This document shows, in pieces, positions 1-5,931 of a stretch of DNA of 6,285 nt (positions within the stretch are counted from its first letter, which is position 1; each line of letters starts with the position of its first letter). Source of the stretch: Chlorobiota bacterium (lineage in GTDB: Bacteria; Bacteroidota; Bacteroidia; Bacteroidales; JAADGE01); NCBI GenBank assembly GCA_013153575.1, contig JAADEE010000254.1, positions 1-6,285 on the forward strand. The letters run 5' to 3'. The notes under the pieces are model-generated. The model made no database searches, was not told where the DNA came from, and worked only from the letters and a program-made list of their open reading frames with translations. The translations under genes and the position numbers were made by a program.

Positions 1-125
1 ATTAAAATATTATATCCATCAAGCAAATCTTCAATTGCATAAGCTGGATTATCATTTTTTTTATATGGAACAACTTCAATTTCAGAAATTATTGGTTTTG
101 GTTTATTTATTTTTAATTCTTGCAT
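1..125 (-). CDS. Hypothetical protein, N-terminal fragment cut by the left edge
   Basis: An open frame starts at an ATG (complement of 123-125) and runs 41 codons to the window edge without a stop. The protein begins MQELKINKPKPIISEIEVVP and continues with a KKNDNPAYAIEDLLDG stretch. It is polar and charged, with no signal peptide or membrane segment in the visible part, so a cytoplasmic protein is likely. I do not recognise the family and assign no function. Support for a real gene comes from the leader: a TAAATTTG promoter element lies 22 bp upstream of the start, and an A-rich leader without a Shine-Dalgarno sequence precedes the ATG, as elsewhere in this window. The terminator of korB lies just upstream, so this gene is probably transcribed separately from korAB although it is on the same strand. 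Confidence 0.6.
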   Translation of the reverse strand, partial: MQELKINKPKPIISEIEVVPYKKNDNPAYAIEDLLDGYNIL

Positions 126-147
126 TTATTTTTTTTAATAATTTATT

Positions 148-155
148 CAAATTTA
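148..155 (-). promoter_or_regulatory. Putative -7 promoter element (TAAATTTG) of the left-edge gene
   Basis: The minus strand reads TAAATTTG, an exact match to the Bacteroidota -7 consensus TAnnTTTG. It ends 22 bp before the ATG of the left-edge gene, which would give a short leader of about 15 nt. No TTG at the usual -33 distance is visible; the nearest TTTG (complement of 169-172) is only 13 bp upstream and lies in the korB terminator stem. Confidence 0.4.
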
Positions 156-159
156 GCAT

Positions 160-193
160 AAAAAAATGCAAACCTTAAAGATTTGCATTTTTT
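160..193 (-). terminator. Rho-independent terminator after korB
   Basis: A perfect 12-bp inverted repeat has arms AAAAAATGCAAA (161-172) and TTTGCATTTTTT (182-193) around a 9-nt loop. Read on the minus strand, the second arm ends in a run of seven T (complement of 160-166). It begins 22 bp beyond the korB stop codon, where a terminator is expected. The stem is A/T-rich with only a central TGCA core. Because both arms are A/T tracts, it is nearly symmetric and could also stop plus-strand transcripts. Confidence 0.8.
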
Positions 194-214
194 AGTTTTA
201 TAAGAAGATTAAAC

Positions 215-1231
215 TTACTCAACAACCCAAGTACTTCCGCTATTTAATAAGTCATCCATACAAGTAATTTTTGATTTTGCTTTAACCTCTTCAATTTGTT
301 TTTCAAGAAGTTTTTCATAAGTTGGAGCCTCAACTTGACGAATTACTCCAAATGCAACAGGGAAACCATCTGCCAAAGACATATTTATTAATGCCAAATG
401 TAAGTATGGATTTTTTTCATGTGCATCATGAACTAAAATATCGTCTTTTGTAATTCCATCTTCACCAATAGTTACAACTTTTAAGCTAAATCCGTCAAGA
501 ACCAAACCTTTGTTTTTTTCTTTACCAAAAATCATAGGTTTACCATGTTCTAACCAAATTTGGTTATCATCTCTTGTTTCTTTTGATGTTATATCAGCAA
601 ATGCACCATTATTATAAATTACGCAATTTTGCAAAATTTCAACAACCGATGCTCCTTCGTGTTTATCAGCTTGAACTAATATTTCTGTTGTTTCTTTAAC
701 TTTAACATCAAGTGAACGAGCAAAGAATTTACCTTTTGCTCCTAAAACTAATTCTCCCGGATTAAATGGTTCTTCAATTGTTCCGTAAGGAGATGATTTT
801 GTAACTTGTCCAAATAATGAAGTTGGTGAATATTGTCCTTTTGTTAAACCATAAATTCTATTATTGAAAAGTAAAATATTTAAGTTTACATTTCTTCTAA
901 CTTCATGAATAAAATGATTACCACCAATTGCTAAAGCATCGCCATCACCTGTGATTTGCCAAACACTTAATTTAGGATTTGCAGTTTTTACACCTGATGC
1001 AAGAACTCCTGCACGTCCGTGAATTCCATGAAATCCGTATGTATTCATGTAGTAAGGAAATCTTGAAGAACAACCAATTCCTGAAATTACTGCGTAATCT
1101 TCTTTTTCGTGGTCAAGTTCAGCCATTGCTTTTTGAACAGCCATTAAAATTGCAGTATCACCACAACCCGGACACCATCTGATTTCCTGATCACTTTTAA
1201 AATCTTTAAATGTATATTTAGTATTGCCCAT
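215..1231 (-). CDS. korB: 2-oxoacid (probably 2-oxoglutarate):ferredoxin oxidoreductase, beta subunit
   Basis: This is the thiamine-diphosphate and Fe-S subunit of a 2-oxoacid:ferredoxin oxidoreductase, which oxidatively decarboxylates a 2-oxoacid with CoA to an acyl-CoA, CO2 and reduced ferredoxin (reversible), in the cytoplasm. Visible in the 338-residue product: WCPGCGD at 19-25; a thiamine diphosphate/Mg motif starting GDGD at 95-98 and ending NNRIYG at 123-128; and four cysteines (C20, C23, C54, C203) placed like the [4Fe-4S] ligands of two-subunit archaeal enzymes. The length is normal for KorB, and no extra ferredoxin domain is present. The ATG start lies 2 bp after the korA stop, indicating an operon with translational coupling. 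A strong terminator follows. 2-Oxoglutarate is the most likely substrate given the IYGLTKGQYSPTS stretch and the fused KorA partner, but another 2-oxoacid cannot be excluded from sequence alone. Confidence 0.95.
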   Translation of the reverse strand: MGNTKYTFKDFKSDQEIRWCPGCGDTAILMAVQKAMAELDHEKEDYAVISGIGCSSRFPYYMNTYGFHGIHGRAGVLASGVKTANPKLSVWQITGDGDALAIGGNHFIHEVRRNVNLNILLFNNRIYGLTKGQYSPTSLFGQVTKSSPYGTIEEPFNPGELVLGAKGKFFARSLDVKVKETTEILVQADKHEGASVVEILQNCVIYNNGAFADITSKETRDDNQIWLEHGKPMIFGKEKNKGLVLDGFSLKVVTIGEDGITKDDILVHDAHEKNPYLHLALINMSLADGFPVAFGVIRQVEAPTYEKLLEKQIEEVKAKSKITCMDDLLNSGSTWVVE

Positions 1232-1233
1232 GA

Positions 1234-3069
1234 CTATTTATTTTCCATTAATTGTTTAAATTTTTCTTTTAATTCTACTACCGTAAATGGTAATCCTTGC
1301 ATTTTATTAAATTTTTGATAATCAAATTTAGGATGGTTCATTTCAAGATAACCTGCAAATTGTCCTAAATTAATTTCGCAAACTAAATGCTTTTTATATT
1401 TTGCTAAAACTTCTTCTGTGTTTTTTGGAAGAGGATTTATGTAGTTAAAGTGTGCATGAGCAACTTTATAACCTTCTTTATTTAATTCTCTTACAGCAGT
1501 TGTAATATGTCCGTAAGTACTTCCCCAACCTATAACTAATAAATCAGCATCTTCGTTTCCTTCAACTTTAAGTTCAGGATAAACATCTGCTAATTTTTTA
1601 ACTTTTTCATCTCTGTATTTAGTCATTAATTCATGATTTTCAGGAACATAAGAAACATTTCCTGTTAAATTCATTTTTTCAAGACCTCCTACTCTATGTT
1701 CATAACCTTTGGTTCCGGGTACTCCCCATTCTCTTACTAAAGTTTTTTCATCTCTTTTGTAAGGAAGATATTCGCCTTCTCCTGCCGGTTTTTGTTTATG
1801 TTTAATTTCAGGTAAATCTTTCATTGCCGGTATTTTCCAAGGCTCTGTTCCGTTTGCAAGGAAACCATCTGTTAGAAGTAATACCGGTGTCATATGTTCT
1901 AATGCAATTTTTGATGCTTCAAAAGCATAATCAAAACAGTTTGAAGGTGTACTTGCTGCAATTACAGGAACAGGACTTTCTCCATTTCTTCCGTAAAGAG
2001 CCTGGAATAAGTCTGATTGTTCTGTTTTTGTAGGCAAACCTGTTGAAGGACCTCCTCTTTGAACATTCACAATTACAAGTGGTAATTCTGTAATAACAGC
2101 TAAACCTATTGCTTCTGATTTTAATGCTAAACCAGGACCTGAAGTTGATGTTGCTGCTAAATTTCCTGCAAATGATGCACCTATTGATGTTACAATTCCA
2201 CCAATTTCATCTTCTGCTTGGAAAGTTTTTGCTCCTAAATCTCTTCTTTTTGCAACTTCAATTAAAACTTCTGTTGCCGGTGTAATAGGGTAAGAACCTA
2301 AAAAGAATGGTAAGTTTGCTTTTTCTGCTGCTGCAAGTAAGCCCCATGCAGTTGCTGTATTTCCATTCATATTTCTGTAACGTCCTTTTGCAATAGTATC
2401 AGAAGGATGTACTCTGAATGAAGGCATTGCATGAATTGTTTCGGCATAATTAAATCCTGCACGTAATGCTTTTTTATTTGCTTCAGCAATTTTTGGTTTT
2501 TTAGCAAATTTTTCATCGAAGAACTTTTCAGAATGTTCTAATGTTCTATCAAAAATGCAATAAACCATACCAAGAGTAAACATATTTTTACTTCTTGCCA
2601 TGCTTTTGCTATCTAATCCTGTATCTGCTAAAGCTTCTTTTGTTAAAGATGTTACAGGCGCTTGTATTACATTAAAATCTTCGTAAATTTCTTTTAACTT
2701 ATCTTGTGAACATCCTGCTTTATCAAAGTTTTTTTCAGTAAAAGAATCGGTATCAATAATAATTGTTCCTCCATCTTTAACCCAACGTATATTTGCTTTT
2801 AAAGCAGCAGGGTTCATTGCTACTAAAACATCACAAAAATCTCCCGGATTATCAACAATTTTTCCAAAGTGTAATTGAAATCCGGAAACTCCTCCAACTG
2901 TTCCTTGTGGAGCTCTAATTTCTGCCGGATAATCAGGAAAAGTAGAAACATCATCACCTAAAAGTGCTGCTGTGTTTGAGAACTGTGTTCCCGTAAGTTG
3001 CATACCATCGCCGGAATCACCTGCAAATTTGATTACGACTTCATCAACTTCCATTATTTTTTTTGCCAT
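1234..3069 (-). CDS. korA: 2-oxoacid (probably 2-oxoglutarate):ferredoxin oxidoreductase, alpha subunit with fused gamma domain
   Basis: This is the large partner of KorB. The 611-residue product joins a gamma domain (about residues 10-200, starting VVIKFAGDSGDGMQLTG) to an alpha pyrimidine-binding domain (from about 235) and a C-terminal transketolase-like domain (about 505-605, with IGWGSTYG at 513-520). Diagnostic motifs are YPITP at 260-264, the loop that contacts the 2-oxoacid and CoA in this family, and RGGPSTGLPTKTEQSDL at 338-354. The gamma-alpha fusion and length are typical of two-subunit KorAB enzymes. It has no ferredoxin-like Cys clusters, so electrons should leave through the KorB cluster to a separate ferredoxin. 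The ATG start follows an A-rich leader without a Shine-Dalgarno sequence and is about 50 bp downstream of a good promoter. It is first in the korAB operon; the TAG stop is 2 bp before korB. Confidence 0.96.
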   Translation of the reverse strand: MAKKIMEVDEVVIKFAGDSGDGMQLTGTQFSNTAALLGDDVSTFPDYPAEIRAPQGTVGGVSGFQLHFGKIVDNPGDFCDVLVAMNPAALKANIRWVKDGGTIIIDTDSFTEKNFDKAGCSQDKLKEIYEDFNVIQAPVTSLTKEALADTGLDSKSMARSKNMFTLGMVYCIFDRTLEHSEKFFDEKFAKKPKIAEANKKALRAGFNYAETIHAMPSFRVHPSDTIAKGRYRNMNGNTATAWGLLAAAEKANLPFFLGSYPITPATEVLIEVAKRRDLGAKTFQAEDEIGGIVTSIGASFAGNLAATSTSGPGLALKSEAIGLAVITELPLVIVNVQRGGPSTGLPTKTEQSDLFQALYGRNGESPVPVIAASTPSNCFDYAFEASKIALEHMTPVLLLTDGFLANGTEPWKIPAMKDLPEIKHKQKPAGEGEYLPYKRDEKTLVREWGVPGTKGYEHRVGGLEKMNLTGNVSYVPENHELMTKYRDEKVKKLADVYPELKVEGNEDADLLVIGWGSTYGHITTAVRELNKEGYKVAHAHFNYINPLPKNTEEVLAKYKKHLVCEINLGQFAGYLEMNHPKFDYQKFNKMQGLPFTVVELKEKFKQLMENK

Positions 3070-3117
3070 AATAGTTTAATAATTGATTAAATTTCAAATT
3101 ATTTAATTTAATACCGA

Positions 3118-3151
3118 CAAATTTATAAATATGATTGAATATATTTACAAA
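3118..3151 (-). promoter_or_regulatory. Putative korAB promoter (TTTG, 22 bp, TAAATTTG)
   Basis: On the minus strand a TTTG (complement of 3148-3151) is followed after 22 bp by TAAATTTG (complement of 3118-3125), matching the Bacteroidota -33/-7 pattern TTG and TAnnTTTG with a spacer at the long end of the usual range. Transcription would begin near 3110, giving a leader of about 40 nt before the korA ATG. It sits in the only 103-bp gap of the minus-strand block. No GC-containing hairpin is seen between the preceding mannosyltransferase stop and this promoter, so some read-through from upstream is possible. Confidence 0.6.
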
Positions 3152-3172
3152 CTCATATATGTTATTAAATAG

Positions 3173-3901
3173 TTATTTCTTTTTTATTTTACCTGCATTA
3201 AATCTAAGTTTTATTACACCCCACAATGCTTCACTAAAAATACCTCCACTCATTTTTGATGCACCTTCCGTTCTATCTGTAAAAATTATAGGTACTTCTT
3301 TTATTTTATATCCTAATTTCCAAGCTCTGAATTTCATTTCAATTTGAAAACCATAACCTTTCATTTTTATTTCATCAATTCCTATATTTTCAAGAACTTC
3401 TCTTTTATAACATACAAAACCTGCTGTTGTGTCTTGTACATTCATTCCTAAAATTGTTCTTACATACATTGAGGCAAAATATGATATTAAAATTCTGCCC
3501 AAAGGCCAATTTACAACACTTATTCCTTTTACATATCTTGAGCCAACAGCAACATCCGCATCTTTATTCTTAACTTCATCATATAAATTAAGTAAGTCTT
3601 TTGGTGGGTGAGAAAAATCTGCATCCATTTCTGTAACAAACTCATAATTATGCTCTAATGCCCAATGGAAACCAGTTATGTATGCAGTTCCTAAACCTAA
3701 TTTGCCTTCACGTTCAATTATAAATAATTTATCAGAAAATTCTTCTTGGAGTTTTTTTACAATATTTGCTGTACCATCAGGTGAGCCATCATCAACTATT
3801 AAGATGTGGAATTCTTTTTCAAATGAAAATACCTTTCTAATTATATTTTCAATGTTTTCTTTTTCATTATATGTCGGTATTATAACAATACTGTCAGCCA
3901 C
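3173..3901 (-). CDS. Polyprenol-phosphate mannosyltransferase (Dpm1-like GT2)
   Basis: This family transfers a sugar, usually mannose from GDP-mannose, to a polyprenyl phosphate at the cytoplasmic face of the membrane, making a lipid-linked donor for later glycosylation. The 242-residue product is a single GT-A catalytic domain: IIPTYNEKENIE at 7-18, VDDGSPDGT at 36-44, the DxD-type metal motif EMDADFSHPP at 91-100, VGSRY at 119-123, GYGFQIEMK at 182-190 and DRTEGASKMS at 209-218. No C-terminal membrane segments are present, so it is the short Dpm1 form. The start is a GTG (complement of 3899-3901); no in-frame ATG lies between it and the upstream stop, and MADSIVIIPTYNE is a normal family N-terminus. 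It lies 21 nt after the preceding GT2 gene in the same frame and is probably co-transcribed. Sugar specificity (mannose or glucose) is inferred from family resemblance. Confidence 0.88.
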   Translation of the reverse strand: MADSIVIIPTYNEKENIENIIRKVFSFEKEFHILIVDDGSPDGTANIVKKLQEEFSDKLFIIEREGKLGLGTAYITGFHWALEHNYEFVTEMDADFSHPPKDLLNLYDEVKNKDADVAVGSRYVKGISVVNWPLGRILISYFASMYVRTILGMNVQDTTAGFVCYKREVLENIGIDEIKMKGYGFQIEMKFRAWKLGYKIKEVPIIFTDRTEGASKMSGGIFSEALWGVIKLRFNAGKIKKK

Positions 3902-3922
3902 ATTAATTATTTTTTTAGGTAT

Positions 3923-4945
3923 TTAAAATTTTAATTTGTCAAAAGTATTTTTTTTATTCAAAAAATAACTAAAAACTATACTTTTATTATAAATTTCTTT
4001 ATGATTTTGTTTGCTATTTATATTATTATCACGTTTTCTTAACATTTTTCTTATTGAAGAATAAAAACTAAAATGTGCTTTTATAACTGATAAGAAATAT
4101 TTAAATTTAAAATTTGCAAGATATACAATTCCTGATAAACCATCAAGCACTAAACGAGAAAAAATTATAGGTATTACTTTTTGCTTTGGTAAATTTTTAA
4201 GAAGCAAAAATAAATTATTCCTATAATTCAAATATATTTTATACGGTGTATTATTTGGCAGAGTTCCTCCTCCTACGTGATAAACAACACTTTTAGGATT
4301 TACAACAATTTTATACTCCATATTTTTTAACCTCCAACATAAATCAATTTCTTCCATATGTGCAAAAAAATCATTATCTAAACCTCCTGTTTTTTTGTAT
4401 AAATCAGCTCTTATAAACATTGCAGCTCCACTTGCCCAAAATATTTCTTTTATAGTATCATACTGACCAACATCTTCTTCAATTGTATCAATAATTCTTC
4501 CCCTGCAAAACGGATAACCAAACTTATCAATATAACCTCCTGCTGCTCCTGCATATTCAAAACTACATTGTTTTTCGTAAGAAATAATTTTAGGCATTGC
4601 AGCTGCAATATTTTTATCTGCATCCATCATTGAGATTATAGGCTGAATCCAATTTTGTGTAACTTCAACATCAGAATTTAAAAGCACAAAATACTCTGCA
4701 TCAATTTGTTTAAGAGCCTTATTGTACCCGCCTGTAAATCCATAATTTTTATTAAAAAGAATAAGTTTAACCTCAGGAAACTTTTCTTTTAAAAGTTTTA
4801 CAGAATTATCTGTTGAACCATTATCAGCAACAATAACTTCGTTTTCTGAACCTTCAGAATATTTAATAACTGATGGTAAAAACTTCTTTAAGAACTTTTG
4901 TCCATTCCAATTTAGAATTACTATTGCTGTTTTTATTTTGCTCAT
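3923..4945 (-). CDS. GT2 family glycosyltransferase (rhamnosyltransferase-like)
   Basis: An inverting GT-A glycosyltransferase, probably transferring a nucleotide-activated sugar to a cell-surface glycan or lipid-linked precursor at the inner face of the membrane. In the 340-residue product, LNWNG at 11-15, ADNGSTDNS at 40-48 and LNSDVEV at 89-95 form the nucleotide-sugar and metal site. FWASGAAMFIRADLY (169-183) and FFAHMEEIDLCWR (193-205) form the acceptor/catalytic region seen in WbbL-like rhamnosyltransferases, followed by YHVGGGTL at 222-229. Residues 250-295 are hydrophobic and basic and may attach to the membrane. The last 40 residues are Lys/Asn-rich and look unconserved. The ATG overlaps the stop of the upstream arsC-like gene (ATGA, 4942-4945), so translation is probably coupled. 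Donor and acceptor cannot be deduced. Confidence 0.88.
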   Translation of the reverse strand: MSKIKTAIVILNWNGQKFLKKFLPSVIKYSEGSENEVIVADNGSTDNSVKLLKEKFPEVKLILFNKNYGFTGGYNKALKQIDAEYFVLLNSDVEVTQNWIQPIISMMDADKNIAAAMPKIISYEKQCSFEYAGAAGGYIDKFGYPFCRGRIIDTIEEDVGQYDTIKEIFWASGAAMFIRADLYKKTGGLDNDFFAHMEEIDLCWRLKNMEYKIVVNPKSVVYHVGGGTLPNNTPYKIYLNYRNNLFLLLKNLPKQKVIPIIFSRLVLDGLSGIVYLANFKFKYFLSVIKAHFSFYSSIRKMLRKRDNNINSKQNHKEIYNKSIVFSYFLNKKNTFDKLKF

Positions 4946-5352
4946 TTTTTGCTAAATAATTCCTCAAATGCAACTTTAATTTCATCTCTAACTCTTCTAA
5001 ATTCAGATAAAATTTCTTCTTTTGTTCCTGTTGCTTCAGCAGGATCATCAAAACCTATATGTAATTGTTGTTTAACATCACCCGTAAAAACAGGGCAAAC
5101 TTCTTTTGCATTGTCGCAAACAGTTATTACATAATCAAAACTTTCGTTAATAAATTTATCAGAGTTTTTAGGATAGTTATTGCTAATATCAATTCCTAAT
5201 TCTTTCATTACTTCAACAGCATAAGGACTAACTTCTTCTGAAGGATTTGTTCCTGCAGAGTAAACTTCATAAGTTTCATCAAATGATTTTATTATTCCTT
5301 CTGCCATTTGACTACGGCAAGAATTTCCTGTACAAAGTATTAGGATTTTCAT
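4942..5352 (-). CDS. Arsenate reductase (thioredoxin-coupled type) / low-molecular-weight phosphatase-fold protein
   Basis: The 136-residue product has the LMW protein-tyrosine-phosphatase fold. Its N-terminal P-loop CTGNSCRS (7-14) follows the CX5R rule with nucleophile C7 and R13, and it carries a second cysteine at C12. A redox pair, C79 and C86 (VCDNAKEVCP), matches the resolving cysteines of pI258-type ArsC, which reduces arsenate to arsenite with thioredoxin. GFDDPAEATGTKEE (100-113) supplies the Asp-Pro general-acid motif in its ArsC form. These features favour arsenate reductase over tyrosine phosphatase. There is, however, no arsenite exporter or ArsR in the window, and the gene leads an operon with two glycosyltransferases, so a phosphatase role in envelope metabolism remains possible. 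The ATG start (complement of 5350-5352) places the P-loop at the usual distance. It is first in its unit, divergent from the Fur-family gene. Confidence 0.9.
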   Translation of the reverse strand: MKILILCTGNSCRSQMAEGIIKSFDETYEVYSAGTNPSEEVSPYAVEVMKELGIDISNNYPKNSDKFINESFDYVITVCDNAKEVCPVFTGDVKQQLHIGFDDPAEATGTKEEILSEFRRVRDEIKVAFEELFSKK

Positions 5353-5370
5353 TATTTATGTTTTAATTCG

Positions 5371-5378
5371 CAAAGTTA
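5371..5378 (-). promoter_or_regulatory. Putative -7 promoter element (TAACTTTG) of the arsC-GT2-GT2 unit
   Basis: The minus strand reads TAACTTTG, an exact TAnnTTTG match, 18 bp upstream of the arsC-like ATG. No TTG lies at the normal -33 distance; a TTTG at the complement of 5389-5392 is only 10 bp away. Transcription would begin about 10-12 nt before the ATG, a very short leader. It shares the 107-bp gap with the divergent Fur-gene promoter. Confidence 0.45.
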
Positions 5379-5434
5379 ATTTTTAATTCAAAAAAATATT
5401 AATTTTATAAAAAAACATGATATTTTTAAATTAA

Positions 5435-5442
5435 TATATTTG
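5435..5442 (+). promoter_or_regulatory. Putative -7 promoter element (TATATTTG) of the Fur-family gene
   Basis: TATATTTG matches TAnnTTTG exactly and ends 17 bp before the ATG at 5460, implying a short leader of roughly 10-12 nt. The -33 region around 5410-5416 is an A-tract without a clear TTG. The element faces away from the arsC-like promoter, and the two -7 elements are 56 bp apart. Confidence 0.45.
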
Positions 5443-5454
5443 TAATTCTAATTA
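5443..5454. promoter_or_regulatory. Candidate operator palindrome TAATT-CT-AATTA
   Basis: A perfect 5-bp inverted repeat with a 2-bp centre lies between the -7 element and the start codon of the Fur-family gene, over the expected transcription start. Fur and Zur boxes are AT-rich palindromes, so this is a reasonable autoregulatory site. It is shorter than a full Fur-type box, and such palindromes arise easily by chance in AT-rich DNA. Confidence 0.2.
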
Positions 5455-5459
5455 GATAA

Positions 5460-5873
5460 ATGAACAAAAAAGCACTTTCAATATTAGAAAATAAAAAAGT
5501 AAAACCTACTGCCGTAAGAGAACTTGTTTTAGATGTTTTCTTAAACACATATTATGCAATTTCCCTTTCTGACATTGAGAATGTGCTTAGTTGGAGTGAC
5601 AAAGTTACAATTTACAGAACACTTAAAACTTTTGAAAAAAGCGGAATAATACACCAAATAAATGATGGTTCATCGGCATTAAAATACGCCCTTTGCTCAG
5701 ATAGTTGCGAACTTAAAAATCATGTTGACATACATCCTCACTTTCATTGCGAAAAATGTGGCAAAACAATTTGCCTCGAAAAGCAAGAAATAAACATAAC
5801 AAACTTACCAAATGATATTATCGTTAAAGATTATTCTCTGATTTTAAATGGATTATGTTCTGAATGTAAATAA
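5460..5873 (+). CDS. Fur-family metal-responsive transcriptional regulator
   Basis: A DNA-binding repressor of the Fur/Zur/PerR family, which senses a divalent metal (or peroxide) and binds AT-rich palindromes as a dimer. The 137-residue product has an N-terminal winged helix (about 1-80) with the recognition-helix signature KVTIYRTLKTFEKSGIIH (48-65), then a dimerisation/metal domain. C97/C100 (CEKCGKT) and C133/C136 (CSECK at the C-terminus) form the usual structural zinc site. H88, D90, H92, H94 and H96 can supply the sensory metal site. Zn is the likeliest ligand given the CDF-type exporter next door, but Fe or another metal cannot be excluded. The ATG gives a family-length protein, and a promoter element lies just upstream. 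The stop codon is built into the following terminator. Extra cysteines at C79, C83 and C105 are not part of the classical site. Confidence 0.92.
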   Translation: MNKKALSILENKKVKPTAVRELVLDVFLNTYYAISLSDIENVLSWSDKVTIYRTLKTFEKSGIIHQINDGSSALKYALCSDSCELKNHVDIHPHFHCEKCGKTICLEKQEINITNLPNDIIVKDYSLILNGLCSECK

Positions 5874-5894
5874 TGCAATTTACTTGCATTTTTC
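5872..5894 (+). terminator. Short hairpin terminator overlapping the Fur-gene stop codon
   Basis: Arms AATGCAA (5872-5878) and TTGCATT (5884-5890) form a 7-bp stem with a 5-nt loop, followed by T-rich sequence (TTTTTCTTTT from 5889). The left arm begins inside the TAA stop of the Fur-family gene. The stem is short, so termination may be partial and allow some read-through into the CDF gene. Its core is the same as that of the korB terminator. Confidence 0.6.
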
Positions 5895-5900
5895 TTTTCC

Positions 5901-5908
5901 TAATTTTG
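5901..5908 (+). promoter_or_regulatory. Putative -7 promoter element (TAATTTTG) of the CDF gene
   Basis: TAATTTTG matches TAnnTTTG exactly and ends 23 bp before the CDF ATG at 5932. The closest upstream TTG (5884-5886) is 14 bp away, shorter than usual, and lies within the terminator stem. An overlapping TGTATTTG (5907-5914, one mismatch) would sit 20 bp from that TTG. Either could give the CDF gene its own transcript. Confidence 0.4.
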
Positions 5909-5931
5909 TATTTGAAAAAAAACAAAAAAGT

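Noticed and set aside
979..1182. Plus-strand open frame of 67 codons
   Set aside because: It lies wholly antisense inside korB, over the conserved WCPGCG and C54 region, has no leader or promoter, and its product resembles no protein.
1824..2033. Plus-strand open frame of 69 codons
   Set aside because: Antisense to the conserved alpha domain of korA; an open frame caused by AT-rich codon use.
3070..3172. Possible terminator after the mannosyltransferase gene
   Set aside because: Only weak A/T pairings are present and no GC-containing stem is followed by a T run.
3135..3347. Plus-strand open frame of 70 codons with a hydrophobic start
   Set aside because: It mostly overlaps the 3' end of the mannosyltransferase gene in antisense. 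The hydrophobic residues come from A/T-rich complementary codons, and no promoter element precedes it.
3429..3926. Two plus-strand open frames (3429-3611 and 3678-3926)
   Set aside because: Both are antisense to conserved GT2 motifs of the mannosyltransferase gene and show no protein-like features.
4863..5051. Minus-strand open frame of 62 codons across the arsC-GT2 junction
   Set aside because: An out-of-frame shadow of two well-supported genes that overlap by 4 nt; its product is low-complexity Lys/Asn/Gln-rich.
4949..5134. Plus-strand open frame of 61 codons
   Set aside because: Antisense to the conserved C-terminal half of the arsC-like gene, including its C79/C86 and DPA motifs.
5420..5437. 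AT-only imperfect palindrome (ATATT...AATAT) in the divergent promoter region
   Set aside because: Only the outer 5 bp pair and the inner bases mismatch; this is expected by chance in such AT-rich DNA.
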